Positions 34,492-46,074 are shown, counted from the first letter of the stretch. The stretch is 64,000 nucleotides of DNA from Pratylenchus scribneri (GCA_030063045.1 JAQSEB010000064.1:1116001-1180000); one strand, 5' to 3'. Numbers and translations are program-made. The notes: generated by a model not told the origin, from the letters alone.

Positions 34492-35310
34492 CAGGGATGC
34501 ATATCATATCGGATATCGGATTTTTTTGGCCATATTGGATATCGGAATATCGTTATCGGATTTTAGGTAAAATCCGATGGTGCTATGTCATTTACTAAAT
34601 AGTGCAAATGTGGGCGCTTCCTAAAAAGGTGCAAATGTGTATTTTTCGACTATAATAAATCGTAAACCGGTTTCAGACCCTACAAATCTTATACCCTTTT
34701 ATAGATCTCATCGAGACGCATCAATTGATATATAATTTGTCATGGTTTGAATTAAAATAAAGAGTTTAAAACCAAAAACTTGAAAAATGGTTTAATACCA
34801 TTTAATTTTGGGCCAAACCATGGCAAAATATATACCATTCGATGCGTCTCGATGAGATCTACAAAATGGTATAAGGTTTGTAGGGTATAAAACCGGTTTA
34901 TGATTTATTATATTTGAAAACATGCACATTTGCACCTTTTTAGGGAGCGCCCACATTTGCACCGTCCTTTGTCTATTTAGGAATTGTCCTCGCACGAAAT
35001 CCGATATTTTATCGCCTTCATTTTGTCATGTAAACGGATTTTGACAAGGCCTAATATTTCATATTTCTTAAGTTTTTATTTAGTATTTAAATTTGTAAGC
35101 TAATTTTTTCCCTTTGATGCCATTTTGGTTAAATTTTTCCATGTTAAGCCATAAAAATTTTGAATTTAAAATTTTACAATAAAAATTTTTTTCCATAAAA
35201 TATCGGATATTATTATCGGATAACGTCTATAGAAATTTTTTTGGAATATTATTTATCGGATATCGGGAATCGGATTTATTTTTGAGGTCGATACTCGATA
35301 TGCATCCCTG
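34492..35310. mobile_element. hAT-like MITE with CGGATATC-repeat arms, interrupted
   Basis: Ends CAGGGATGCATATC and GATATGCATCCCTG are inverted; flanking 8-mers TTTTGGAA and GTTTGGAA match at 7 of 8. Arms are CGGATATCGGAT-type repeats. The 34,602-34,962 foldback is inserted in the left half. Near 35,095-35,180 the opposite strand shows the shared internal unit (CCAAAATGGCATCAAAGGG-AAAAA). No transposase frame. Confidence 0.82.
34602..34962. mobile_element. Foldback element nested in the hAT-like MITE
   Basis: Left end GTGCAAATGTGGGCGCTTCC TAAAAAGGTGCAAATGTG, right end CACATTTGCACCTTTTTAGG GAGCGCCCACATTTGCAC. The interior is itself palindromic, with CGATGCGTCTCGATGAGATC and its inverse. Related cores occur at 36.1-36.36, 38.1-38.5 and 61.9-62.1 kb. 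Confidence 0.82.
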
Positions 35311-35839
35311 GTTTGGAATGTGTATTTCATTCACATTTGTCTCTCACAGTTTATTGTCCTGTTCCACCCATGAAATGTTCCAAGGCGATTTGGTCACGGT
35401 GATGTCCACAACTGGAATGACATTGAGTGGATTTATAATGGCAATTTATGGCATTATTTGGGTGCTAGTGTTTTTGTTGCCACCAATTGCCAAAAGTATA
35501 CAGGGGAAATTAATTTCGGAATTCTCTCTTATTAAGGGCATCATATTTAATTTTATTTGAAATTTGCCCAAAAATTAATATCAATTTTAAGATGTGAATG
35601 AGAAAAACCGAAAATTGATCAAATCTTTGATTTTTATAATTTTTCTGAATTTGATTGGTGTCTTCATCAAATGCACAATGTCCGTGGTTTTCGCCAATTT
35701 TTGGCCGGTTTCCATTTTTGTGAAGAATTCATTCACAATTGGAATGTCCTTCATGACAATCACCGTTTATAGTGTAAATGCGCCTATTCTCTATACAATG
35801 AGGTAAATATTTTTGGGTTACTATTTTTGAAAACAAAAT

Positions 35840-36365
35840 AGAGTTTTTGACTACTGATAAATCAAAACGATACTTATGTACTTTGGGTCTTCTTTTTGAG
35901 TAAACTTGGAAAAAGTGAGAAAAAGTGAAGGGTCACCCCTTTGGATGTTAGGGTTTGGTTTTGGGTTATACATTTTGGATGATTTTAACCCCATCCTAAA
36001 CCTATCCCCATTCTATCCCTGAATGACCTAACCCGAAACTTGATGATCCATAGGGGGGAATAAGCACTTTTCAAAAAGAGGACTCAAAGTACATAAGTAC
36101 CTCAAAAACTTGTTTTAGACCAAACAAATCTTATGCCATTTTGTAGATCTCATCGAGTTGCATCTATTAGTATATAATATGTCAGGTTTTAGCCTAAAAT
36201 TAATGAGTTAAAAATTAAAACCGAAATGGGAAATATGGTTTAAACGGTTTAATACCCTTTAATTTTTGACAAAACCATAGCAAATTATTTACCAATCGAT
36301 GCGTCTCGATGAGATCTACAAAATGGAATAATGTTTGTAGAATCTAAAACCTTTTTCTAATTTAT
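35840..36365. mobile_element. Foldback elements in intron 3 of the truncated receptor
   Basis: TACTTATGTACTTTGGGTCT TCTTTTTGAG at about 35,871 pairs with the inverted CAAAAAGAGGACTCAAAGTA CATAAGTA at about 36,075. Immediately after, 36,105-36,360 is a copy of the GATGCGTCTCGATGAGATCT ACAAAATGG foldback core. Exact ends are unclear. Confidence 0.6.
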
Positions 36366-36625
36366 TAGAAGCCAGAATTGCTTTTGTCCAAAAAAAAGCA
36401 TTTTTGTCGTTAAAAAAAGAAATTTTTTCGGTAAAAAATAGTGACCATTTTAATTCATTTTATAAAAATAATTTTTCCAATTTTAGTACGAAATATCGCA
36501 ACAAATTCAATGAAAAATTCAAATGGCTACCAAAAATGTTGAACAATGTAAAAAATCTCATTGCCCCATCCCAGCAATTTCAACCACCTTATACAAATAA
36601 TTCCATAAATACAGTGCAAAAATAA

Positions 36626-37637
36626 TGGAACAGAACTCACAACTTTTTGCTCGAAGGAATAATTAATTCATTTTTAATGAATTATATAATTAATCTTCTT
36701 TAAATGTCATTTTAGCCATTTGTTTTTTATTCTACTTTTTATAATAAAATACTTTTCAAAAATTAGATTAATTAAATTTTAATTATATCAAGTCCTTTTT
36801 AATGTTTTTTTTAAATTTCATATCTTATTTTGAATTTATATTCAATAGCCGCGTATCATTGCAAATTTTCTAACTTCGAGTAAATCCCGAAGTTCGTCTA
36901 ATACATAAAATCCTACCCAAAACCCATTAGGATCAACACGAAAACCTAGCTCAAATTATTGCATTCACTAACATTTTTGCTGCTTTAATCCATTTTGTCC
37001 CATTTGGCCATTCTCGCTCAAATTTTCACTTTTTTCCTTCTCCATATTTATGGAATTAGCGGATGGAGAAAGGGACCATTTTGCATTTTCCATTCCATCA
37101 ATCTATTCCTCTAACTTCCTCATTAGCACCCACCACCATTACCACTTTTATCAGTAAAAAGATTACCCGTTCAACATTCTTTACTGCCACAGATTTTTTT
37201 CTGGGACTTTTCATCGCTTTTATTAATTTGTTCAGGATCATAATACATGGGGCCATCATAAAGTGAGGGGACGGGTGAGAAAGTTTATCGATGAAATTCC
37301 ATAAAAATTAGTAAATTAAGAAAATTAATGGGTCCAATTTGACTTTTGAATTCGAGGAAATTAAAACATTCGAGATTGACTAAATAAATATTGAAATTTT
37401 GGGTATGCAAATATGACCTTTTCTATAAGCAAAAATTCATTTATTAAATTATTTGCCTTGACCCTTCCAACTATTTGCCATATAAGCATCTAGTTTTATG
37501 ATGGGTCATAACCAATTAAAATTAATAGAACAGAGATAATTCCTGATTAAATATTTGAAATTTTCTGCCATTAAATGGAATTTTGTCTCGCGATTCCGAT
37601 ATCCTATATTTTAATTTTTTGTTTTTGATTTGCTTAT
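36626..37637. other. Intergenic; contains one copy of a dispersed repeat
   Basis: 37,045-37,210 (CCATTTTCCATTCCATCAAT, TCCTCATTAGCACCCACC, GTTCAACATTCTTTACTGCC ACAGATTTTT) recurs at 48,885-49,035. A frame at 37,063-37,266 falls in this repeat and is not credible as a gene. No other gene is supported. Confidence 0.5.
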
Positions 37638-37653
37638 TTTTATTACAGTAAAA
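37638..37653 (+). promoter_or_regulatory. Probable trans-splice acceptor before the receptor ATG
   Basis: TTTTTATTACAG ends at 37,648, five bases before the start codon at 37,654, and no upstream exon fits. This is the layout of a nematode spliced-leader acceptor. Inferred, not proven. Confidence 0.45.
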
Positions 37654-40600
37654 ATGTCTGAAAATACTTCTTCATCATCAATATTGCTTTCACCCAGTGA
37701 TAATGCGACAACATATTACGATTTATTCGTGCAAAACCATGGGCACACAACCGCAATGCTTGCCATCATTTTCATTGGTGCTACAATTTCTACATTCGGA
37801 TTTGTGTTGAATTCCCTATTGGTCCTGGCAACTATCAAATCGAAGTTGGTTTAAATAACGGGCATCTTATTTAATTATTCATTGTTATGATTTTTATATG
37901 TTGATGTTGCAGATTATGTCAGTAAATAAAAATCATAAAATTTATTAGTTAATATTAATTAATGGGAAACCCAAATGACTGGAAATGATCTCCAGTTAAA
38001 AAAGATGGTAACCGAATTGGGGTTAAAAACCTGTAAATGGACTTGTCTACCTCCCAACATTTTAGATATTTATTTTAGATTACATTTCCAAGATCATGGA
38101 AGGTAGACATATCTACCTTCGGTGCTAGGTCATCTCCACAATTCTGCAAATATAAGCGTTTTCGACCTATAATAAATCAGCAACCTGTTTAAGACCCAAA
38201 AAACCTTATATCAATTTGTAGATCTCATCGAGAAGCATCGATTGGTATATAATTTGTCTTGGTCTGGAATTTGGATTAAAACTAGATTTTAAAACCAAAG
38301 ACTGGAAAAATAGTTTAACTCTTTAATTTTGGGCCAAACCATGACAAATTATTTACCATTCAATGCGTCTCGATGAGATTTACAAATTGATATAAGGTTT
38401 TTTGTGTCTAAAACAGGTTTCTGATTTATTATAGGTCGAAAACGCCTATATTTGCAGAATTGTGGACATACCACATTTGCCATACCTTATAACCAAACCA
38501 ACTGTGGAGATGACTACGGACGTCTACCTTCCAACATTTTAGAATGAGAAAAAATTGCTGTATATAATGGAATGAATGTAAAACCATAAAATCATTTCAT
38601 AATTTCAATGTAAATTAGAAACAACTAATATTAATCCCTGATTGCTAAAATCGTCAATTTTTCGATAGAAATTTTTTTAAAACTTTTCCTAGAGACAACA
38701 TTTAATCTTCATTTATTGATATTTCATATGTAAATAAGAACAATATAGAGTTTATTTTATTAAAAATGAAACATTTTTTTCTAATAAAAATATTTTTGCA
38801 TGGCACATTACACTTATGTAAAACAAAAATAAAAATCAATTCCCATTTGCAGACGGCTGAACACATTTTGCCATCATTTGATTGCGTTGGATGCCCTTTG
38901 CTTGGCCCTTTTCCATTTTTATCCTCTGATCACTTTTTTGATTGTACTAAGCCAAGTGGAATTTGTCGCATTGAATGTGTGCTTCTTCTTACTCTTTGTT
39001 CCCCAATTTTTCATAAATGTGCAATATGGAGTGATGGTTCAAATTGGCGTGGAACGTTTGGCAAATATTCTCTTCCCAATTTGGTAAACATTTTTTAATC
39101 AATTTTTAATAATAAGAGACGAAATTCGGAAAAAAATTGAATTAAAAAATGCATTAAAAATGTACGGCGAAAATTTTTCGTCATTCGAAAATTTTTCTAA
39201 TATTATAATTATTCAAATATTACAAATAATAACAGATCGATTAAATAATAAATCGATTAAATTTAATTTTAATTTTTACTTAAATTTTTATTAATTCCAG
39301 GAGTCTGAATAAAAAATCCCAAAAATTCCATCTTCTCTTGCTGTCCATTTATATTGCATTTTGTTTTGCTCTGATGGCTCTACAATATTCGGAATTGTTC
39401 ACTCAAAATAAGTTTGTTTGTTGAATAAAATATTAATAAAATATAATCTAAAAATTACAATTTTCAAAAAAATTTTCTATCTATTGAAATTTTGGTCCAC
39501 AATCTTTGATTTATAATTTAATTCAAGTATCTTCATTTGCTCTGATTGGGATTTGGGAATAATTAAGCAAACTTTGAAGCTATTAATAAATTTTAATCCA
39601 TTTTGATTAAAATATTTCTACAAAAAATTAGATAATTAATTAAAAAATTCTCATAAAAGAAAATTCAACTATTTTGGCCTATATAAAAGCTTTAAAAATG
39701 TAGTCATTAAAAAATTAATTTAATGCACAAAATTCGGGCCAACAATTTTCCCAAATTAATCCATTTTAAACATTTAAGCATGGTTTTCTGCCAAATGGCC
39801 GACATTTCTTCCCGACCAGGCTTAGAGTATTCAATTACCTCTGTACGGACGTTGATTTGCCGTTCGGCAATGATTATCATTTATGCGAGCATTTTCATTT
39901 TGTTGAAGGCCAAAAATCTTGATTGTATGTTTTTTGGATTTTTTTTCAAATATGAACCTATAGCTGGTATTGAATATTGATATTTATAATGAGATAATAT
40001 TAATTTGGCAATAAAAAAAATTTGACAATAATCTTTCGTGTCTAAAAATATTATATTTTTGAGGCCATATAACTTGGCCCTAACTAGGGATTTAGGACAA
40101 GAGTTAGGGTTCAGGGCAGGCATGGGATTAGGGGCTAAGGGCTAGGGGTTAGGGAATCTTAAAGAAGTCTGATTTGGCCAAATTATATGGCCTCAAAAAT
40201 ATAATATTTTTCGACACGAAAAGATGTTGCCAAATTCAATGTTTTGGTTGCTAAATTAAATGACTTCCAATTTTAAAAAGCAGGGCTCTGATAAAAATTT
40301 TTCAAATTTAGACAAATGGAATAAAAAAATTCAGATGTAATAATCAAAAATCAGAGATAATGAATTAAAATGGGTATATTCATAAATTATCATAATTTAT
40401 CCTCCAAAAAATCTGTTTGAGTTATTTTAGGCATAAATAGACCATAGGGGATAGCCAAAATGATGACCTCACAGTGAAAAAATACTGTACAAGGAAAAAT
40501 ATAAAATATTTTATCAAAAATCAGATAAATTCAAGAAATTCGGCAATAATTGAGAAAAAATCTGATGAGAAATTCTGGACACTGTTGTATTCTCATCAGT

Positions 40601-41327
40601 CAGATTGACTCATAAAAATCATGAAAAATGATAGGAAATTTGATCTTATATTGGTTTAGGCCAACTTTACTTTACAAAATTCACTCAAATTTCAAAATAA
40701 ACAAATATAAATTACAGCACTCCAAAGCGACCAAAAAGACATTTACAAGGCGGTAATGTTGATAATGTTGGTGGAAATTGTCTTTTGGGTGCCCGGAACT
40801 GTCTTGAACAAATTATTTTACCTGTTTTTCGATTTTGGCAACATCCAAAAGACCTATATTTCTGCCTACATTTCCACCCTCTCATTGATTGGCTCATGCC
40901 TGAATGCCCCAATTCTTTATGCGACAAGGCAAGTTTTAATATAGTAATTAGAGGCGGGTTATTTTTTTTATTGCCTTGTTTGATGTCGGATTGTCCTAAT
41001 TCGGTTAACCGAATTGAGATTATTTTTGGCCCAATAACCGAAATCGAGAGGGAAAACCTACCAGTTTTTCGGTTTTGCTTTCACCCAACTTTACCGACTT
41101 ACTCCGGATCCGAGTTATCCTTATAAATACTTTTACTGGGTTACTCCGGATTATCCTTGAAAAAAGATTTTTAACGGGTAGCAAAAAAATAAATATTTAT
41201 TTTCAATCACAGCAAAGCATATCGTGAAGCTTTGAGCAATCTGTTGCCGGCGCAATCTTTGGCAAAATATCCATCGAAATGTTCCTCAGATAAAATCATT
41301 GTGTCAGACACCGTGACTAATGAATGA
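37654..41327 (+). CDS. Srsx-like serpentine chemoreceptor, six exons
   Basis: Predicted 7TM G-protein-coupled chemoreceptor of 334 residues, a normal length. Exons 37654-37844, 38853-39083, 39301-39411, 39779-39924, 40718-40928, 41213-41327 are phase-consistent. TM1 is in exon 1 (MLAIIFIGATISTFGFVLNS); exon 2 holds TM2 and TM3 ending GVERLANILFP, the place of the DRY-type motif; exon 3 TM4; exon 4 an extracellular Cys loop (MVFCQMADIS) and TM5; exon 5 TM6 and TM7 ending NAPILYAT; exon 6 a short tail (KAYREALSNLLP). The last intron uses a GC donor (ACAAG-GCAAGT). A pyrimidine-rich acceptor lies just before the ATG. Introns 1 and 4 are enlarged by a foldback and a MITE. The Srsx label is from motif memory; another Str-superfamily class is possible. 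The truncated copy at 34.3 kb is its tandem relative. Confidence 0.82.
38098..38540. mobile_element. Foldback in intron 1 of the receptor gene
   Basis: TAGGTCATCTCCACAATTCT GCAAATATA on the left pairs with TATATTTGCAGAATTGTGG and then TGTGGAGATGACTA on the right; the outer AGGTAGACATATCTACCTTC and GTCTACCTTCCAACATTTTA also pair with each other or with 38,047. Ends match the 4,992-5,905 element. The centre holds the ATGCGTCTCGATGAGAT core. Confidence 0.7.
40046..40212. mobile_element. MITE with AATATTATATTTTTGA ends (copy 2)
   Basis: AATATTATATTTTTGAGGCC ATATAACTTGGCC is inverted at the right as GGCCAAATTATATGGCCTCA AAAATATAATATT; the two arms are nearly perfect, so this is the youngest-looking of three copies. 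The centre is GGTTAGGGTT-like sequence. It lies in intron 4 of the receptor gene. Confidence 0.85.
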
Positions 41328-41989
41328 TAATGACTGAAAACAATTCCCTAATTGGATTGTGATATATTTGAATGATATGAAATGAAAATTATAAATATTT
41401 TAAAAATTTTATTTTAAATTCAACAATTTTAAATTAAAAAGGATAAAATTGTCGTTAAAAAAGAAGGAAAGGGAGGAATTAAATTAATGTGATCCAAAAA
41501 TTATTTTAGGAATCGCTAACAAAAAAAAAATGACAAAATTACCCTTCCTTCCCATCACAAGTATATGCTATCATTAAATTATTTCTCAATGGCAATTTTT
41601 CCTAAATTTTTCAGCAAAATTTTTAATTCTTAATTGCACATATTTGAATCTTTTTCATTTTTAAAATATTTAAAATGAATGGGAAAATTGCATGCTGGGT
41701 ATTATTTTGCTCCAATTCACCATTCAATTCTACTTGAAATGTTCAATGCTCTCAGCTTAGGATTCCATCATTTTCAATTCAATCCATGCCCCATTCAAAA
41801 ATAGGCTAAATTGTATATCTTACAAAATTGAAGAATGCACTTTTTTTTTAATTTTTTTTCACTGCTATATTCAAAAAAAAACGAATAAAATACTTAAAAA
41901 AATATCAAAAAATTTTGTTATTCCAAATGAAATAATAAAAATATAAAATTTTAATTTCAATTAAGCCTTAGCTAATTTTAAAAATTGTA
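41328..41989. other. Intergenic
   Basis: AT-rich spacer between the receptor and the F-box-like gene. No supported feature. Confidence 0.4.
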
Positions 41990-43120
41990 ATGAATACTTG
42001 CGAGAAAAAAATCGGAACAAAAGAAAATAGTGCCAAAGAAATTTTTGGAACTTCAAATGAAAATACTGAACTGGAAAAGGTATAAATGAAAAAAATTGTC
42101 AAATAATTTTTAAACTTTTTAATTCATTCAATTTAGTCACCGTCTACGATGGGAATAAATGCATCTGATGATCATGAAAATAAGGAGCAGAATTCAAAGA
42201 AAAGGTTTTAAAAATCCTCATCAAATTAGCTTTTTATTTAAAGCCTAAAATTCGGTGGTTGGTTGCCGGATGTTATGGATTGGATCAAACGAACGGAAAT
42301 GGCCCAGTCCTCATTGAGCATTTCCTCATATACAATCAATCGTGATTGTTGGCCAAAATTACATGGACATAAAGTGAAACCGCACACTATTTGGAGATTG
42401 GATTTTTACCGTGAAAAGGATGATGCAGGCAATAGGAAAAAATTTTTGAGAAAGGACCGCAAAATTTTGATTCCAATTGCTGACATAAATCCACCCGAAT
42501 ATATCATCGGATTTGAGAACATTTATTTCCAGTAATATTTTACATCAAAAATTATGAATAATTTGAACATCTTTCACTATAGTTTTGTAGACAATCAAGT
42601 TGTGCAATTTTTGCAGTCAATTCTGCCATTGCTCAATGAGGAAATTGAAATACAATGTTTCCCATTACATTGGTACAAACCGAAAAATCATCCAGTCGAC
42701 GATTTGATGGCACTGTTGGCTCCAAAAACAGAAAAATTGAAATTCTTTTATAGGCACGATTTCTATGTTTTGGACCAATTTAACCAACTTTTTCCCAACT
42801 TTATTTCCGGCCTCCGATCAATTTATCTAAAATTGGATATACACCGTGGCTGGAGAGAAGAAGATCTGGATTTGATTCTGAAATGGCTGATGAGCGAACC
42901 CAGGGAAGATGGCAAATCGAAAATGCTCCAAATTGATTTCTACTATTTCGAATGTTATACTTATCATACAATAATTAGACGGATAAAGAAGGTTAGTGAT
43001 AAAAAATTTTTGATTGATCATTCTGAGATTGGATTAACACACAAGACATACATGCGCTTGGGATGGGGGACACTTTGGTCGGGTACTACTCACTTAATAA
43101 AACATGGTCGAAAAAAATAA
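41990..43120 (+). CDS. Divergent F-box-like nematode protein, four exons
   Basis: Exons 41990-42079, 42137-42204, 42244-42531, 42583-43120; phases agree and give 327 residues. The N-terminal ~53 residues are polar and charged. A segment LPDVMDWIKRTEMAQSSLSI followed by INRDCWPKLHGHKV has the spacing of a weak F-box (LP...hydrophobic...W). The rest, with VVQFLQSILPLLNEEIEIQ, TEKLKFFYRHDFYVLDQF and LFPNFISGLRSIYLKLD, resembles the poorly conserved substrate-side half of nematode F-box proteins. It is not a member of the LRR cluster at 14-27 kb. The coding structure is solid; the F-box assignment is tentative. Confidence 0.6.
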
Positions 43121-43285
43121 TTTTTTATATCCACCGAAAACAAGGTACCATATTTTGTAAAATATGGGTAGTTTCGGAGAAAATTTTGACATTCTATGGT
43201 AAAAAACCTTAATAATTTTACATTTTTTATCAAATAATAGGAGAAAATACCGTTAAAAAATAGAAGAAAAATTTAGGATTTTTAC

Positions 43286-44032
43286 TAGTGTTGGACAGAG
43301 TCGGTTTTAAACCGAGGTTATCGGTTTTCCCGGATTTCCAATGTCGGTTTCGGTTTGAAAAAATTCTCGGTTTCGGTTTTGAGGGGTTTTTAAAAAAAGG
43401 CAATACAAATTTTTAAAATTTTAATTTTCATAAAATATCGAAATATCGTTTTCAATATTTTTTTCATAAATTTCTATGTTTTTTTTTTCTGGGTCCGCGT
43501 AAATAAAAATGGCCTCAAAGGAAAAAATTGTCCAAAATTGCCCCGCAGGGAAAAAATAGAATAAAAAAGGCCAAATATGGAAGAATTTTAACAAAAAATG
43601 CCCATCAAAGATAAAAAATTTTAGTAAAAAAGCCCCACACAGGGGGAAATTTAGTCAAATATTGTCTTGCACATAGCCACAATGACCCAATAGTAATGAA
43701 ATTTAAACCATAATGGCCCCGTCAGCAGGGGAACTTTTAAACAAAAAAATAGACTGAAAGTGAGAAAACTTATTAGCCAATAATTGCCCGGTAGGGAAAA
43801 TTTTTGCCAAAAGTTTTCTAAGCCAAAAATGTCCCGTTAAGGAAAAATTTTAACAAAAATTGGCCTCAATGCAAAATTTTAACCAAAAATTGACCCTCCG
43901 GACAAAATTCAAAAACCGATCGGTTTAGACCCTCGGTTTTCGGTTTTCCCGATTTTTGAACCTCGGTTTTGGGACCAAAAAACCCGGTTTTCGGTTTCGG
44001 TTCGATTCATTAACCGACTCTGTCCAACCCTA
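43286..44032. mobile_element. hAT-like MITE with CGGTTTTCGGTTT arms
   Basis: Ends TAGTGTTGGACAGAGTCGG and CCGACTCTGTCCAACCCTA are inverted. Flanking 8-mers ATTTTTAC (43,278-43,285) and ATTTTTTC (44,033-44,040) match at 7 of 8. Arms are CGGTTTT/CGGTTTC repeats. The centre (43,500-43,915) carries about a dozen ~30-bp units such as TTGCCCCGCAGGGAAAAA. No transposase. Confidence 0.85.
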
Positions 44033-44320
44033 ATTTTTTCCAATTTTTAGGAGGAAAAAAGTAGAAAAAATGGGTAGTAATGAGTAAAAATACTAATAAA
44101 CTTTTTCAATTCCCCGGCCCCATTCAACCCACTTTTTTAAAATTTTCAAATACTTACTACCCGGGGGGGGGGTACCCTAGCACATGTATGACATAAAGCT
44201 AGTTCTAATTTTACTCTTTTAATAATAATAAAACTTTTTGATAATTTCCAAATCATTTTTAAGGAATTTTCAAAAGCGAAGAAATCATCCAATTTCGTCA
44301 TTCGATTAAAATTCTTTAAA

Positions 44321-45220
44321 ATGGAAGAGATGTATGAATCGATAGAGAGTTTAAGTGATGAAGACAAAGAAGAGAAAGAGAATGATGAAATGGTGGATGA
44401 AGAAGAGGATTCTGAAATGGTGGATGACGTGAAAGAAAAGGGAGATGAAGTGACGAATGAAGATGATGATAACGAGAAGAAAGGTAAAATGGAAGAGGCG
44501 GATGAAAATGACGAAATAGAGGATGAAGAAGAGGATGATAAAATGGGTGATATAGGAAGAAATGATGACGAAGATGAGGAGAAGAAAGCTGAACGGGAAA
44601 TGGAGGATGAAGAAAATGATGATGAAGTTGAAAACGAAGAAGATGAAGGAATGAATGAGGATGAGGAGAAAAAGGATGAACAGGAAGAGGAAGATGAACA
44701 AGTTGATGAAATGGAGGATGAAGAAAAGGATGATGAAGTTGAAAACGAAGAAGATGAAGGAATGAATGAGGATGAGGAGAAAAAGGATGAACAGGAAGAG
44801 GAAGATGAACAAGTTGATGAAATGGAGGATGAAGAAAAGGATGATGAAGTTGAAAACGAAGAAGATGAAGGAATGAATGAGGATGAGGAGAAAAAGGATG
44901 AACAGGAAGAGGAAGATGAACAAGTTGATGAAATGGAGGATGAAGTAAAAAGTTATGAAGATGAAGAAGAGGAGAAGGATGAACCTGGTGATGCAAAAAA
45001 ATTGAAGAATGAAGACGAAGATTATTTTAAAATGTTGGATTTCAAAATTGAGAATGAAGTGACGGGAGAAATACTCGAGTTGAAGTACAAAAGTTATGGC
45101 GATTATTTTCTTGTTCGGCACAATAAAGGAAATGAAACAGAAGTAGCAGAATTAGTCAATTGGAAGAAGAATGAATTTGAACGAAAATCGACCACAACAA
45201 TTTGGATGGTTTCTTTTTGA
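44321..45220 (+). CDS. Highly acidic repeat protein, single exon
   Basis: A 299-residue frame starts MEEMYESIESLSDEDKEEKE. Residues 1 to about 225 are mostly Glu, Asp and Lys. A 37-residue unit (111 bp) beginning DEVENEEDEGMNEDEEKKDE occurs three times, almost identical at DNA level, at 44,621-44,953. The last ~75 residues are of ordinary composition (DYFKMLDFKIENEVTGEILE, LVNWKKNEFERKSTTTIWMV) and may form a small folded domain. Codon-level repeats and an ATG with A-rich context support translation, but low-complexity DNA of this kind also occurs without function (see 61 kb). The non-repetitive tail in the same frame is the best argument for a real gene. No family recognised; a chaperone-like or chromatin role would be a guess. 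Confidence 0.6.
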   Translation: MEEMYESIESLSDEDKEEKENDEMVDEEEDSEMVDDVKEKGDEVTNEDDDNEKKGKMEEADENDEIEDEEEDDKMGDIGRNDDEDEEKKAEREMEDEENDDEVENEEDEGMNEDEEKKDEQEEEDEQVDEMEDEEKDDEVENEEDEGMNEDEEKKDEQEEEDEQVDEMEDEEKDDEVENEEDEGMNEDEEKKDEQEEEDEQVDEMEDEVKSYEDEEEEKDEPGDAKKLKNEDEDYFKMLDFKIENEVTGEILELKYKSYGDYFLVRHNKGNETEVAELVNWKKNEFERKSTTTIWMVSF

Positions 45221-45584
45221 ATTTGGAGGAGAATGATAAAAAGAGGAAATACATTGTTAGCATTTTAATTTTTTTTTCAATTTTATTTGTTCGATTTTTT
45301 AGATAATACAAAAATAAAATAAATTTTAAATTAAAATTCAATTTTACAAGTTAAATGATCAATTGTGAAATGAAAATTAAAAGTTATGATTTTGGCCAAC
45401 CATAAAAATGTTTACATAAATTTTAGTCCAATTGAAAGGAAGAGGCCTCTGGAAATTGAGCATTATAATTACGGCAAAATCAGTAGAGGAATTTGAAATG
45501 GGAGCGGATTATGAAAATGATGAAGTGGAAGATCACATCCCTTTTTTTAAATTTTTCAATCACTTTTTAATAGAAATTGGGCTT
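45221..45584. other. Spacer with a possible coding remnant
   Basis: After a TTTTAG at 45,426 an open frame reads LKGRGLWKLSIIITAKSVEE and FEMGADYENDEVEDHIPFFK before running into the MITE at 45,585. It cannot be joined in frame to the acidic gene. Possibly a truncated exon. Confidence 0.3.
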
Positions 45585-45795
45585 ACCGACATTTGCAGAC
45601 GAAACGGTCTGGTGCAGATAATGGCAAAACTGCTGTGGCATTGTTTATGGTGTATATTAAGGATAAAATTAGCTTTGGCCAATGTTGAATATTCACCGAG
45701 TTATGGCCAAAAACGGACAAAAACAAAATTTTAATTAAACAAAAGTTTTTTTGGCCATAACTCGGTGAATATTCAATATTGGCCAATGTATTTGA

Positions 45796-45976
45796 TAGAG
45801 TTCGGACCCGGGCCGGGTCCGGTCCGGGTTTTACCCGGGCCTAGGCCTGGAACCCGGCTCATTTTGAACAATCCCGGGTTTTCTTGGGTTCCCGAGTTTA
45901 CCCGGGCCCGGCTCGGAAAAATTTTGAATAAAAATCCGAGTATCCGGGCCCGGAAAATCTGAAAAACCGGACTCTA
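45796..45976. mobile_element. hAT-like MITE with GGGCCCGG arms, perfect 8-bp TSD
   Basis: TIRs TAGAGTTCGG and CCGGACTCTA bound 181 bp. The exact duplication GTATTTGA lies at 45,788-45,795 and 45,977-45,984. The body is CCCGGGCC-type repeats. A sister element is at 62,106-62,256. Confidence 0.88.
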
Positions 45977-46074
45977 GTATTTGATATAATTTAATTTTAT
46001 GCCTAATAATATGCCATAAAAAAAGGCCACAGCAGCTATGCCACCAACTGCACCAGATGGTTTCGTCTGCAAAT

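Larger units (their letters stand above)
34350..36625 (+). pseudogene. 5'-truncated Srsx-like receptor (TM4-TM7 only)
   Basis: Exons 34350-34457, 35350-35495, 35592-35802, 36487-36625 join in frame by GT-AG introns. They encode a TM4 exon (FFATIILAYAIYVFTIRF), a TM5 exon (MTLSGFIMAIYGIIWVLVFL), a TM6-TM7 exon ending NAPILYTM, and a cytoplasmic tail (TKYRNKFNEKFKWLPK). Exon boundaries and phases are the same as in the complete receptor at 37,654-41,327. TM1-TM3 exons were not found within 1 kb upstream, and the sister gene's split Trp codon (TG-G) would here be completed with A, giving a stop. Remaining exons have no lesion. Its first intron holds a hAT-like element with a second element inside it; its third intron holds another foldback. 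Confidence 0.75.

Noticed and set aside
44316..45121. Long minus-strand frames opposite the acidic gene (His/Leu/Pro-rich and Phe/Ile/Leu-rich)
   Set aside because: They mirror the repetitive acidic coding sequence; the plus frame alone has a sensible start and a non-repetitive C-terminus.
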